Positions 1 through 5,918 of a stretch of 5,918 bases of DNA are shown here, in pieces. The position numbers were made by a program, and so were the translations under genes. Within the stretch, counting starts at the first letter, position 1; the number at the start of each line of letters is the position of its first letter. Under the pieces are notes generated by a model. That model had not been told where the DNA came from. It ran no database searches and saw only the letters and a program-made list of their open reading frames with translations. The DNA is from CAZKUN01 sp964555935 (GTDB lineage: Bacteria > Armatimonadota > Zipacnadia > Zipacnadales > VGFC01), in NCBI GenBank assembly GCA_964555935.1, contig CAZKUN010000398.1:1-5918 (forward strand), given 5' to 3'.

Positions 1-1
1 A

Positions 2-3000
2 ATCCACGGCGGAGCGCGACAGAGCTTCACGGCGACACTTGAAGAGCCATATCGCTGGCGGTCCAAACGCGGTGACGAGGTCTGGTACGACGGGGCGGTC
101 ATTGAGAACCCGGGCACGGGCGAGACAATCACGGTCCGCGACGACGGCAGCGGGTGGGTCGCGCCGGAGGGATTCCTGCACCCGGGCCGGCGCTACTACT
201 TCGTGGCGGCCTATCGGTACTTCATCCTGGGCAAGCTCTTCGGCACGCCATACGAGGCGGACGGCGGCTCGGAGTACCGGGGCGGTACGCCCGTGCTCCA
301 GCTGGCTCTGGCATATGCCATCACCGGCGAGTCGCGATACGCCCACACGTGCGCCGTAATGCTCAATCGGCTTGCCGAGCTGTACCCCACTTACGACGGA
401 TGCATCGAGGGGCCATCACAGCGACAGGACGGATACATCGGCCAGACCTTCGAACGCTTCCTGGTGCAGAACTTGATCCTCGCGTGTGATCTGATCTGGG
501 ACGAGGTGGAGACCGACACCGCCCTCCACGAACTCTTCGCCGGCCGAGGCAACGCCGACTACGACAACGACGGCAACGTGACCCGCGGCGACTTCACCTA
601 CAATCTGCAGCGCAACCTGCTGGGGCATGTCTACGAGTACCTGCATCGTCTAATGCCATACTTCGACGGCGACTTCCTCATGTACGAGATGACCGCGCTG
701 GCCGGGCTGGCCAACTGCCTCGGCAACGGCGAGATCGCCGCGGAGACGCTGGAGAGCGACACGGGTCTGCGCGTGCTGCTGGGCAACTCATGGTTCCGGG
801 ACGGCAAGTACATATACGACGCAAGCGGGTACAACGTGGGCAACGCGCAGACGCCGCTCTGGATCGCGGAGTATATCCACGGCCTGCAGGCCCCGGGATC
901 CGAAGAGCCGATTGATGTCTACAATCACCCCGACTACCGGATCTCGATGCTGTACGATTTCCTCCGGCACATCGATTGCGACGGACGGTTGCCAGCCATA
1001 GGCGACGGCGGGGGCGCCCGCTCCAAGTCATTGAGCCTCAGCCCGCCCTATCAGGCGTACGACGAACGCGCGCTGAGGCGGATCCCTTCGCAGAGCCCGT
1101 ACTACCTCTCGAAGCTGCAGGCAGGCAGCGGGGGCGATTTAGAGAGCTTCCGGACGGGTCGCGCTGATTGGTGGTTGCTCTTCCACGCCGATCCGGCCAC
1201 CGATGCAGAGCTCTCGGGCTCGGCTCAGATGCCCGAGACCCGGTCGCACCTGTTCGACGACAGCGGCATCGCCATCCTGCGAGCGGGGGCCAACCCGGAG
1301 ACGCGGCAGCATGTCTGCATGACCTTCAGCAAGGGCTCGTACGGGCATGGCCATACGGACAAGCTGGCGATCAACGTGTTCCGCTATGGCTTCGACCTGA
1401 CCGCGGACCTTGGTTACCCGACGACGTGGACCGATATCAAGGGCAGCGGCTGGGAAACAAACACGGCGAGTCACTGCACGGTGATGCTGGATGAGTCACC
1501 TCAGCGCGGCAACGTCATCGGGAAGCTGCATCTCTTCGCCACGGAGCCGGTGTGCGACGTGGTGGAGGCCTCGGCGGAAGGCGCCTACCCTCAGTGCGAT
1601 CTCTATCGGCGCACCGTGGCGCTGATCCGCGACGATGCGGGCGAGCCGCTCTACACGGTCGATATCTTCCGCGTGGCGGGCGCGAAGACGCGCGACTACC
1701 TCTTCCACTCGCTCGGCGAGCCACAAGACATGAGCGTAACCGTGGACGACGAGCAGGCGACGTGGGTCAAGCAGGAGCGCGGGTCGCTGGCGGGGGAGGA
1801 CGTGGAGCCCATGACCCAGGGCGCGTGCGGTTTTCTGTTCGGCCTGGAGCGAACGCGCGCCAGCGGCGGCGTCTCGTCGGTGTGGCGACCGACCACCGGC
1901 ATGTCGCAGCCGGACAGGTATCTGCTGACGAGCGACTCGTTTGAGGACGCCACGATCGAGTTCACCCTCACTCGCACGGGGGAATCCAGCGGCCCGCGCG
2001 AGCGGTCTGTCTTCGTCTTCGGCACCGATCCAGCCGACGTGGGCGCCCGGCGCGTGGTCATGTTGCCCGTCGACACGCTGCCCATTGGGGAGCCGGTGCC
2101 GGTGCGGATAGTGGTGACCGGCTCCGATGCGCGGATGACCATCAGCGGCGAGCCCCGCGGACGCGTCGACGTGACCGGCGCTCCCGCGACAGGCGGATCA
2201 GTCGGATTCCTGCACTACTACAACTACGCGTTCGACATCGCCGACCTCGTCATCACGCCTAAGGATGCGGAGCCTATCCGCGTCGGCTTCGACGCGCCTC
2301 TCGACCGTGCATTCTGGGCTCGGATGGAACCGACGTATGAGGCCGGCGACGGCGTGCTCCGGGTCCGCGACTCAGAGGACGTGCAGTTCCATCTGCGTCT
2401 ACTCGGCGCTTCCGGGCGTGAGGTGATCCGGGCCAAGGCCGAGGGCTACGGAGTGCGCGGTCAGAGCCCTCTCGAAGGCCACCTCATCGTCCGAGACACA
2501 CCCGATGATGCGGCAAGCACGACCACATTCGTCGCGGTCATGGAGGCGGTCAAAGATGCCGCGCGAGTGACCGGCATGGAGGCGCTGAGCGTGGCGCCGG
2601 CCGATGACAGCGTGACAGCCCTGCAGGTCGAGACAGTTGGCGCGGATGGGCAAGTCCGGGAAGACATCATCATCAGCGCGCTGGATGGCGCGAAGACCTA
2701 CTCAGTAGCCCGTCCCGGGGTCCCGGTTGACTTCCAAGGGCGCTTCGGCGTGATCACTCTCCGTGGGGGCGAGGCGACCAACCTCATGCTGGTGGGCGGG
2801 GGTCACACCGCCTGCGAGGGGCGGCGTCTCGTGCAACCGGGCAACTTCCGAGGCCGGGTTACGCGAGCGGACGTGGGCGAGGCCGCACTAGTTGTCGAGC
2901 CCGAACGCGATGGCCCCACCCCATCTCCCGAGTTGATCGGACGGCGCCTGCTGGTCACCGACTCCGAATGGGTATGCCCGTCGGTCTACACGGTCGAATC

Positions 3001-3343
3001 CATCGAGAGAGCCGGGGGATCGGCGTGGCGCATCGGCATCAACATGCCGCTGACCCTCGCGCGAGGCATAGTCGGGTCCGTCTCAGCCGATGACGGAGCC
3101 TTCTCCAGTCGAACACCGGTCATGAAGCTCCGCGTGAACCCAGGCCTGTTCGACGGGAAGTCGGTGCGCAAGAGTCCCGAGGGCGAGCCGTACCCGCTGG
3201 TGACCGCAACGGAGGCTGAGTTCAGGCTGGCCGACGCGGGGCGCATCGGTGACTTCCAGCCCGGGGACGAGTACATCGTCTGCGACGTCAGCACCGGAGA
3301 TGTAGTCGAGGTGCTGGCGCAGGGGTCTCAAAGCCCCGAGTAG
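2..3343 (+). CDS. Heparinase II/III-family polysaccharide lyase-like protein, 5'-truncated by the window edge
   Basis: The frame is open from base 2 and reads family-like sequence before the first in-window GTG (203), so the start lies upstream; 1,113 residues remain (numbered here from base 2). Residues about 1-345 form the alpha/alpha-toroid. From about 385 comes the beta-sandwich, with the signature GHGHTDKLAINVFRYGFDLT (447-466), Asp469 in ADLGY and SHCTV (490-494). By analogy with Pedobacter heparinase II, His449 would be the catalytic-site His, and His451, Asp469 and His491 candidate metal ligands. Tyr277 in SGYNVGN is the likely catalytic Tyr. Members cleave acidic polysaccharides by beta-elimination and are usually exported; the signal peptide would be outside the window. 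Oddities are an EF-hand-like loop (186-197), a lectin-like insert (about 637-757), Asp/Tyr where relatives have Asn/His (224, 228), and an extra beta-rich C-terminus (from about 905). Family is confident; substrate and activity are unknown. Confidence 0.88.
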   Translation: MHGGARQSFTATLEEPYRWRSKRGDEVWYDGAVIENPGTGETITVRDDGSGWVAPEGFLHPGRRYYFVAAYRYFILGKLFGTPYEADGGSEYRGGTPVLQLALAYAITGESRYAHTCAVMLNRLAELYPTYDGCIEGPSQRQDGYIGQTFERFLVQNLILACDLIWDEVETDTALHELFAGRGNADYDNDGNVTRGDFTYNLQRNLLGHVYEYLHRLMPYFDGDFLMYEMTALAGLANCLGNGEIAAETLESDTGLRVLLGNSWFRDGKYIYDASGYNVGNAQTPLWIAEYIHGLQAPGSEEPIDVYNHPDYRISMLYDFLRHIDCDGRLPAIGDGGGARSKSLSLSPPYQAYDERALRRIPSQSPYYLSKLQAGSGGDLESFRTGRADWWLLFHADPATDAELSGSAQMPETRSHLFDDSGIAILRAGANPETRQHVCMTFSKGSYGHGHTDKLAINVFRYGFDLTADLGYPTTWTDIKGSGWETNTASHCTVMLDESPQRGNVIGKLHLFATEPVCDVVEASAEGAYPQCDLYRRTVALIRDDAGEPLYTVDIFRVAGAKTRDYLFHSLGEPQDMSVTVDDEQATWVKQERGSLAGEDVEPMTQGACGFLFGLERTRASGGVSSVWRPTTGMSQPDRYLLTSDSFEDATIEFTLTRTGESSGPRERSVFVFGTDPADVGARRVVMLPVDTLPIGEPVPVRIVVTGSDARMTISGEPRGRVDVTGAPATGGSVGFLHYYNYAFDIADLVITPKDAEPIRVGFDAPLDRAFWARMEPTYEAGDGVLRVRDSEDVQFHLRLLGASGREVIRAKAEGYGVRGQSPLEGHLIVRDTPDDAASTTTFVAVMEAVKDAARVTGMEALSVAPADDSVTALQVETVGADGQVREDIIISALDGAKTYSVARPGVPVDFQGRFGVITLRGGEATNLMLVGGGHTACEGRRLVQPGNFRGRVTRADVGEAALVVEPERDGPTPSPELIGRRLLVTDSEWVCPSVYTVESIERAGGSAWRIGINMPLTLARGIVGSVSADDGAFSSRTPVMKLRVNPGLFDGKSVRKSPEGEPYPLVTATEAEFRLADAGRIGDFQPGDEYIVCDVSTGDVVEVLAQGSQSPE
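557..592 (+). other. EF-hand/dockerin-type calcium loop inside the heparinase toroid
   Basis: The twelve codons read DYDNDGNVTRGD. This fits the EF-hand loop: Asp at positions 1, 3 and 5, Gly at 6, a hydrophobic residue at 8 and Asp at 12. That pattern is typical of dockerin and extracellular EF-hand loops. Only one loop is visible, so this is not a full two-repeat dockerin. It sits between two toroid helices, which suggests a local Ca2+-stabilised insertion. Calcium binding is inferred from the motif alone. Confidence 0.6.
1910..2272 (+). other. Lectin-like (LamG / 3-keto-disaccharide hydrolase-like) domain inserted in the heparinase beta-sandwich
   Basis: About 120 residues starting near DRYLLTSDSFEDATIEF and ending near VGFLHYYNYAFDIADLVITP look like a concanavalin-type jelly roll. 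The segment has alternating beta strands, a V-GFLHYYNYAFDIADLVI ending typical of these folds, and hardly any helix. Heparinase-like sequence appears on both sides: YLFHSLGEP before it, and FHLRLLGASGREVIRAKAEG plus TTFVAVMEAV after it. It therefore looks like an insertion rather than a terminal fusion. A glycan-binding role is plausible but unproven, and the boundaries are approximate. Confidence 0.5.
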
Positions 3344-3371
3344 AGCGGCCGGCGACGAAGCCGCACTCGGG
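3335..3371 (+). terminator. Bulged hairpin overlapping the heparinase stop codon, possible terminator
   Basis: CCCGAGT (3335-3341) pairs perfectly with ACTCGGG (3365-3371). Inside it, GCGGC (3345-3349) pairs with GCCGC (3360-3364). The result is twelve GC-rich base pairs with a 3-base bulge (3342-3344) and a 10-base loop. No T-run follows, so it is not a classical intrinsic terminator. It could end or attenuate transcription before the D-aminopeptidase gene, or protect the 3' end of the upstream message. Confidence 0.4.
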
Positions 3372-3434
3372 CGAATGGACGTTGGATCGACTCAGTCCCA
3401 GATTGTAGGGCGCGAACAAAGCTGTGACTGCCAC

Positions 3435-3440
3435 GGGAGG
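3435..3440 (+). promoter_or_regulatory. Shine-Dalgarno site of the D-aminopeptidase gene
   Basis: GGGAGG lies 8 bases before the ATG at 3449, an ideal spacing. Together with the match of the first ten residues to the DppA N-terminus, it fixes this start over any alternative. Confidence 0.75.
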
Positions 3441-3448
3441 CGGCGACC

Positions 3449-4306
3449 ATGAAGCTGTTCATGCTCTGGGACATGGAGGGCGTCAGCGGGATCCACAGCA
3501 GGGAGCAAGCCTGGTTCTGGGAGGACGGAGTGCGCCCGGAAGTCGCGAAGGAAGGGCAGCAACTCCTGATCGACGATATCAACTCCGCATCCGAGGCGGC
3601 GCTACGGGCCGGCGTGGACGAGTTGATCGTGTGCGACACGCACACCGGCGGCGGCAACATCGTGCCGGAGAGGATGCTCGACGATCCACGCATCACCTAT
3701 CTCGAGAAGTCCAGGGGGTATCAGGATGGCAAGTTCCGGTGGATGCCTGGGCTTGATCAGACCGTCGACGGGTTCCTGGTGCCAGGGCACCACGCCATGG
3801 CCGGCACGAAGGGCGCGTTTTTGCCTCACACGTGCAATCTGGATTGGGCCGAGGTTAGGATCAACGGTCAGGCGGTGGGTGAGATGGGGATCGAGGCGTG
3901 CTTTGCCGGGCATTGGGACGTCCCGGTGATCTTCGCGCAGGGCGATGACGCAGGCTGTCGCGAAGCGGAAGCGATGTTCCCGGGGATCGTCACAGCCCCC
4001 ATCAAGCGCGCGGTGGAGGCAGATACCTGCACAGGTCTGGAGCCGGCGGCGGCCCGTGGACTCACAGCCGCGAAGATGGCCGAGGCGGTCGAAGCTCTCC
4101 GTGCGGACCACTGCCGGCCATTTCAGCCTAACCTGCCGATGACGGTCACGATAACAATGACGACCGCACAGAAAGCCGAGTCGACCGCGGAGAAACCGAA
4201 CGTGAGCCGCGTTGACGAGCACGCCGTAGAGTGTCGTGTCGAGCGCTACTGCGACGTGGTCAACTGGATCGTGCCGGCTGGGCTCGATATGCCTGAGGAA
4301 CCATGA
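3449..4306 (+). CDS. dppA: M55-family zinc D-aminopeptidase (DppA-like)
   Basis: This complete 285-residue protein is close to the usual family length of about 270. Members are cytoplasmic zinc peptidases that remove N-terminal D-amino acids such as D-Ala from short peptides; the Bacillus subtilis enzyme is a decamer encoded with a dipeptide importer. The N-terminus MKLFMLWDMEGVSGI matches the family's metal-binding start. All expected residues are visible: Asp8 and Glu10, His65 in CDTHTGG, His115 in GHHAMAG, Glu145 in VGEMGIEA, and His127 in LPHTCN at the nucleophile position. WDVPVIFAQGDD and FPGIVTAPIKRAV are further conserved family blocks. The ATG has a strong ribosome site. The 105-base gap and the hairpin before it leave open whether it is cotranscribed with the heparinase-like gene. 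No signal peptide is seen, so it would act on imported peptides. The family is very likely; the exact substrate is unknown. Confidence 0.93.
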   Translation: MKLFMLWDMEGVSGIHSREQAWFWEDGVRPEVAKEGQQLLIDDINSASEAALRAGVDELIVCDTHTGGGNIVPERMLDDPRITYLEKSRGYQDGKFRWMPGLDQTVDGFLVPGHHAMAGTKGAFLPHTCNLDWAEVRINGQAVGEMGIEACFAGHWDVPVIFAQGDDAGCREAEAMFPGIVTAPIKRAVEADTCTGLEPAAARGLTAAKMAEAVEALRADHCRPFQPNLPMTVTITMTTAQKAESTAEKPNVSRVDEHAVECRVERYCDVVNWIVPAGLDMPEEP

Positions 4307-4476
4307 CCCTCGGACACGCGCCGCAGGCGGGAGGATGTGGAGCGCGCGACACTGAAGCTAACGGTACCAGGAGGCTCGAGCGACGAAGGATGGTTGGATT
4401 GGTTATGCTCACTGGATTCGGGATGCGATCCGCCCTCGGAGGGTGTCGCGAGGCTCGCGAATCGGGAGCCGGTCGG
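4307..4476. other. Intergenic leader before the broken glycosidase-like gene
   Basis: These 170 bases hold no convincing gene. Near the right end are two small adjacent hairpins: CCCT-CGG-AGGG (4433-4443) and TCGCGA-GGC-TCGCGA (4446-4460). The second ends four bases before the GGGAG ribosome site (4464-4468). They could be a leader structure or an operator, or chance in GC-rich DNA. I found no promoter with good -35 and -10 boxes. Confidence 0.35.
4464..4468 (+). promoter_or_regulatory. Shine-Dalgarno site of the broken secreted gene
   Basis: GGGAG sits 8 bases before the ATG at 4477, which opens a textbook signal peptide. The pairing supports 4477 as the original start rather than the upstream in-frame ATG at 4303. 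Confidence 0.55.
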
Positions 4477-5455
4477 ATGAGACACGCGAAGCGACTGCTC
4501 GCTGTGGCACTCGTGTCGGTACTCGCGCATGGGGCGGGCCATGGCGGCCCAGAGGGACCCGACGGGCGGCTGCCCGGGCGGGGATGACACCATGCCCCAA
4601 GATCTGCAAGGAGTTCTACTCGCCCGTAAGCCTGGCCGTGGGCCTCGGCGCGGCCCTCCAGTACAACCGCGACCTGTGGGTGGACGTGGACATGTGGTAC
4701 TTCTGGGCTGTCCCCGGTCACCCGCCAGAGGAGGTCCGGGCCAATCTCCAGCTTGCCTACTGGTTGGGCGCGGACCTCGCCTACCTGGAGGGCTGCGGCT
4801 ACAACCTCTTCCCCGCCGGCAAGCAGGGCTCTCCATTCTCGCTGATAAGCCGGCTTGACGATCAGCGCTACCAACTCACGCCGCACGGAGAGATGCTGAA
4901 GGAGTTCTGCATCCAGTATCTGCCGGCCCACCCGCGTCCCTGGACTTTCCGCGACCTACAGCCCACCATGGCCATCATCCGCTTCGACGATACGGATGTC
5001 GGGCAGAAAGCCTGGGGCGTCAACCGGCTTTACGGCGCGGAGGGCCTGAAGCCCGATCGCGACACGGCGGCATGGATCACGACCACGCCAGTGCCGGGGC
5101 CTCGGCCATCGGGCTGGCTACGCTGCGCCGTGACGGATTCGTCTCCCTCGATGCCGTCGGCGTCGGCGAGCTGACCACACGGCCCCTCGTCTTCGCTGGC
5201 GATGAAATGGTGCTCAACCTCCACTGCGCTGACGGCGGCTATGCTGCTGTCGAACTGCTCGATGACCGGGGAGAGCCCATCCCTGGCTTCACGAGACAGG
5301 ACTGTGATCGCCTTGCCGGAGACGCCGTCACGCAACTGGTGGGGTGGCGAGGCAGTGGGAGGCGTGTCGCGGCCCTCGCGGGCCGTCCCATCCAGGCGCG
5401 CATTGTGCTGCGCCAGGCAAGTCTGTACGCCTTCGGCTTCCAGGACCAGGAGTGA
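4477..5455 (+). pseudogene. Remnant of a secreted glycoside-hydrolase-like gene, split over three frames
   Basis: Three pieces in order make one secreted protein, but each lies in a different frame. (a) Frame 1 from ATG 4477 starts MRHAKRLLAVALVSVLAHGA, a signal peptide (Arg/Lys start, hydrophobic core, possible cut near Ala17), then stops at 4585-4587. (b) Frame 3, from about 4599 to 5070, carries family-like sequence: KEFYSP, LAYWLGADLAYLEGCGYN, YQLTPHGEMLKEFC, PAHPRPWTF and FDDTDVGQKAWG, ending in out-of-frame sequence before a stop at 5172-5174. (c) Frame 2, from about 5105 to the TGA at 5453-5455, carries a C-terminal beta module with RRDGFVSLDA, TTRPLVFAGDEMVLNL, VELLDDRGEPIPGF and ALAGRPIQARIVL. 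The barrel part resembles the C-terminal half of a TIM-barrel glycosidase. Its N-terminal half is missing between (a) and (b), and material seems lost between (b) and (c). Decay with deletions is most likely; assembly error is possible. The exact family is not recognised. Confidence 0.7.
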
Positions 5456-5469
5456 CCAATGTGCTGCGC

Positions 5470-5485
5470 CGACGCGCGGGCGTCG
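5470..5485 (+). terminator. Small GC hairpin after the gene remnant, weak terminator candidate
   Basis: CGACGC (5470-5475) pairs perfectly with GCGTCG (5480-5485) around the loop GCGG, starting 15 bases after the stop at 5455. No T-run follows. Six pairs can arise by chance in such GC-rich DNA. Confidence 0.25.
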
Positions 5486-5651
5486 CGTGGCTCCGAGTGA
5501 GCGTCAGTCCTCGGTGGGCGAACTGGACGCGTCAGGGCGTTGATTAGCCGAGCCCTGTCGCACCAGGCCCATCACCGGATAGCTACTCCCGGATAGGCGG
5601 CTGAGGTCGGGCTACCCCTACGCCTCGACATCCAGCGGACCGTTCCATCCC

Positions 5652-5664
5652 GTCCTACGAGGAC
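5652..5664 (-). terminator. Small hairpin directly after livF, weak terminator candidate
   Basis: GTCCT (5652-5656) and AGGAC (5660-5664) form a five-pair stem around a three-base loop. It begins two bases past the livF stop codon when read on the minus strand. The stem is short and has no T-run, so this is a marginal call. Confidence 0.2.
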
Positions 5665-5666
5665 AG

Positions 5667-5918
5667 CTACTCGCCGAGGTACGCGGCGCGAACTTGGGGG
5701 TCTGCCGCCAGGGCCTCAGCCGTATCGGCGAGCACGATCCGGCCCGTCTCCAGGACGTAGCCGTGGTCGGCCACGCGCAGGGCCATGTGCGCGTTCTGCT
5801 CCACCAGCAGAATCGTGACCCCTCGGTCTCGGACCTCGCGGATGACCTCAAAGATGGTCCTCACCAGGTTGGGCGCCAGCCCAAGCGATGGCTCATCCAG
5901 CAGCAGTAACCGCGGCTG
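5667..5918 (-). CDS. livF: Branched-chain amino-acid ABC transporter ATP-binding protein LivF, C-terminal part
   Basis: The minus-strand frame is open to the window's right edge and encodes the last 83 residues; the start, Walker A and ABC signature lie outside. Visible are the Walker B motif LLLLDEP (residues 4-10, catalytic Glu9), the following D-loop region SLGLAPNLV, and ILLVEQNAHMALRVADHGYV, where LivF proteins carry the characteristic VEQN in place of the usual switch His. The ending GRIVLADTAEAL...RAAYLGE is the typical LivF tail. LivF pairs with LivG on the membrane permeases LivH and LivM to power uptake of branched-chain amino acids; related systems import urea or amides, so the substrate is uncertain. 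It is convergent with the plus-strand genes and belongs to another transcription unit. As the ORF ends the operon here, livG/H/M would be expected to the right. The first internal GTG (codon 19) is not the real start, since Walker B precedes it. Confidence 0.93.
   Translation of the reverse strand, partial: QPRLLLLDEPSLGLAPNLVRTIFEVIREVRDRGVTILLVEQNAHMALRVADHGYVLETGRIVLADTAEALAADPQVRAAYLGE

Larger units (their letters stand above)
5456..5666. other. Convergent intergenic region between the gene remnant and livF
   Basis: These 211 bases separate two convergent genes. I see no convincing open frame. Besides two small hairpins listed separately, there is a direct repeat of CCGGATAG (5575-5582 and 5589-5596), possibly chance. 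No attachment site, tRNA or mobile-element end is visible. Confidence 0.5.

Noticed and set aside
1139..2142. Long minus-strand and alternative-frame open stretches inside the heparinase-like gene
   Set aside because: They are Arg/Ala/Pro-rich shadow frames of a high-GC coding sequence, with no recognisable motif or ribosome site.
203..3343. Taking the GTG at 203 as the true start of the heparinase-like gene
   Set aside because: The same frame is open back to base 2 and already encodes family-like sequence (WYDGAVIENP, DDGSGW, RRYYFVAAY), so the gene begins outside the window.
3382..3409. TTGGAT followed about 16 bases later by TGTAGG as a promoter for the D-aminopeptidase gene
   Set aside because: The -10 box matches the consensus poorly, and single matches like this are expected by chance.
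3602..4222. A 206-codon minus-strand open stretch opposite the D-aminopeptidase gene
   Set aside because: The plus strand encodes a complete enzyme with all catalytic residues; the minus-strand reading resembles no known protein.
4394..4420. TTGGAT near 4394 and TATGCT near 4404 as promoter boxes for the gene remnant
   Set aside because: The two boxes are too close to work together and neither has a good partner at normal spacing.
4303..4587. A 94-codon frame starting at an ATGA overlap with the D-aminopeptidase stop
   Set aside because: The first 58 residues look random and Gly/Arg-rich; the in-frame ATG at 4477 has a better ribosome site and begins a clear signal peptide.
5575..5596. The CCGGATAG direct repeat as a mobile-element target duplication
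   Set aside because: The copies are only 6 bases apart, with no element between them.

Overview
This 5,918-base, high-GC window looks like chromosomal DNA from an uncultured, polysaccharide-degrading bacterium. The large heparinase II/III-like protein with extra beta domains, and the glycosidase-like remnant with its C-terminal beta module, resemble proteins I associate with Planctomycetota, Armatimonadota or related lineages. That taxonomic reading is weak: there is no rRNA or other phylogenetic marker here. No tRNA, rRNA, CRISPR array, insertion sequence or phage gene was seen.

Layout. (1) Bases 2-3343 (+) hold the 3' 1,113 codons of a heparinase II/III-family polysaccharide lyase-like protein; its start and any signal peptide lie left of the window. 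It carries an EF-hand/dockerin-like calcium loop in the helical toroid, a lectin-like insert in the beta-sandwich, and an extra C-terminal beta-rich region. (2) A 105-base gap begins with a strong bulged hairpin that overlaps the stop codon. (3) Bases 3449-4306 (+) encode a complete M55 zinc D-aminopeptidase (DppA family) with all metal ligands and the catalytic His. (4) Bases 4477-5455 (+) hold a broken secreted glycosidase-like gene. Its signal peptide, barrel fragment and C-terminal beta domain lie in three different frames, and the catalytic part seems largely deleted. (5) A 211-base convergent gap follows. (6) Bases 5667-5918 (-) are the C-terminal end of a LivF-type branched-chain amino-acid ABC transporter ATPase running off the right edge.

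How they may work together. The plus-strand genes suggest breakdown of an acidic or peptide-bearing glycan: a lyase, a D-aminopeptidase and a lost glycosidase. LivF belongs to a separate, oppositely transcribed import operon for amino acids or small amides. A functional link between the two sets is inference only. I see no convincing novel system. The points most worth checking are the unusual domain build and substituted active-site positions of the heparinase-like protein, and the three-frame gene remnant.
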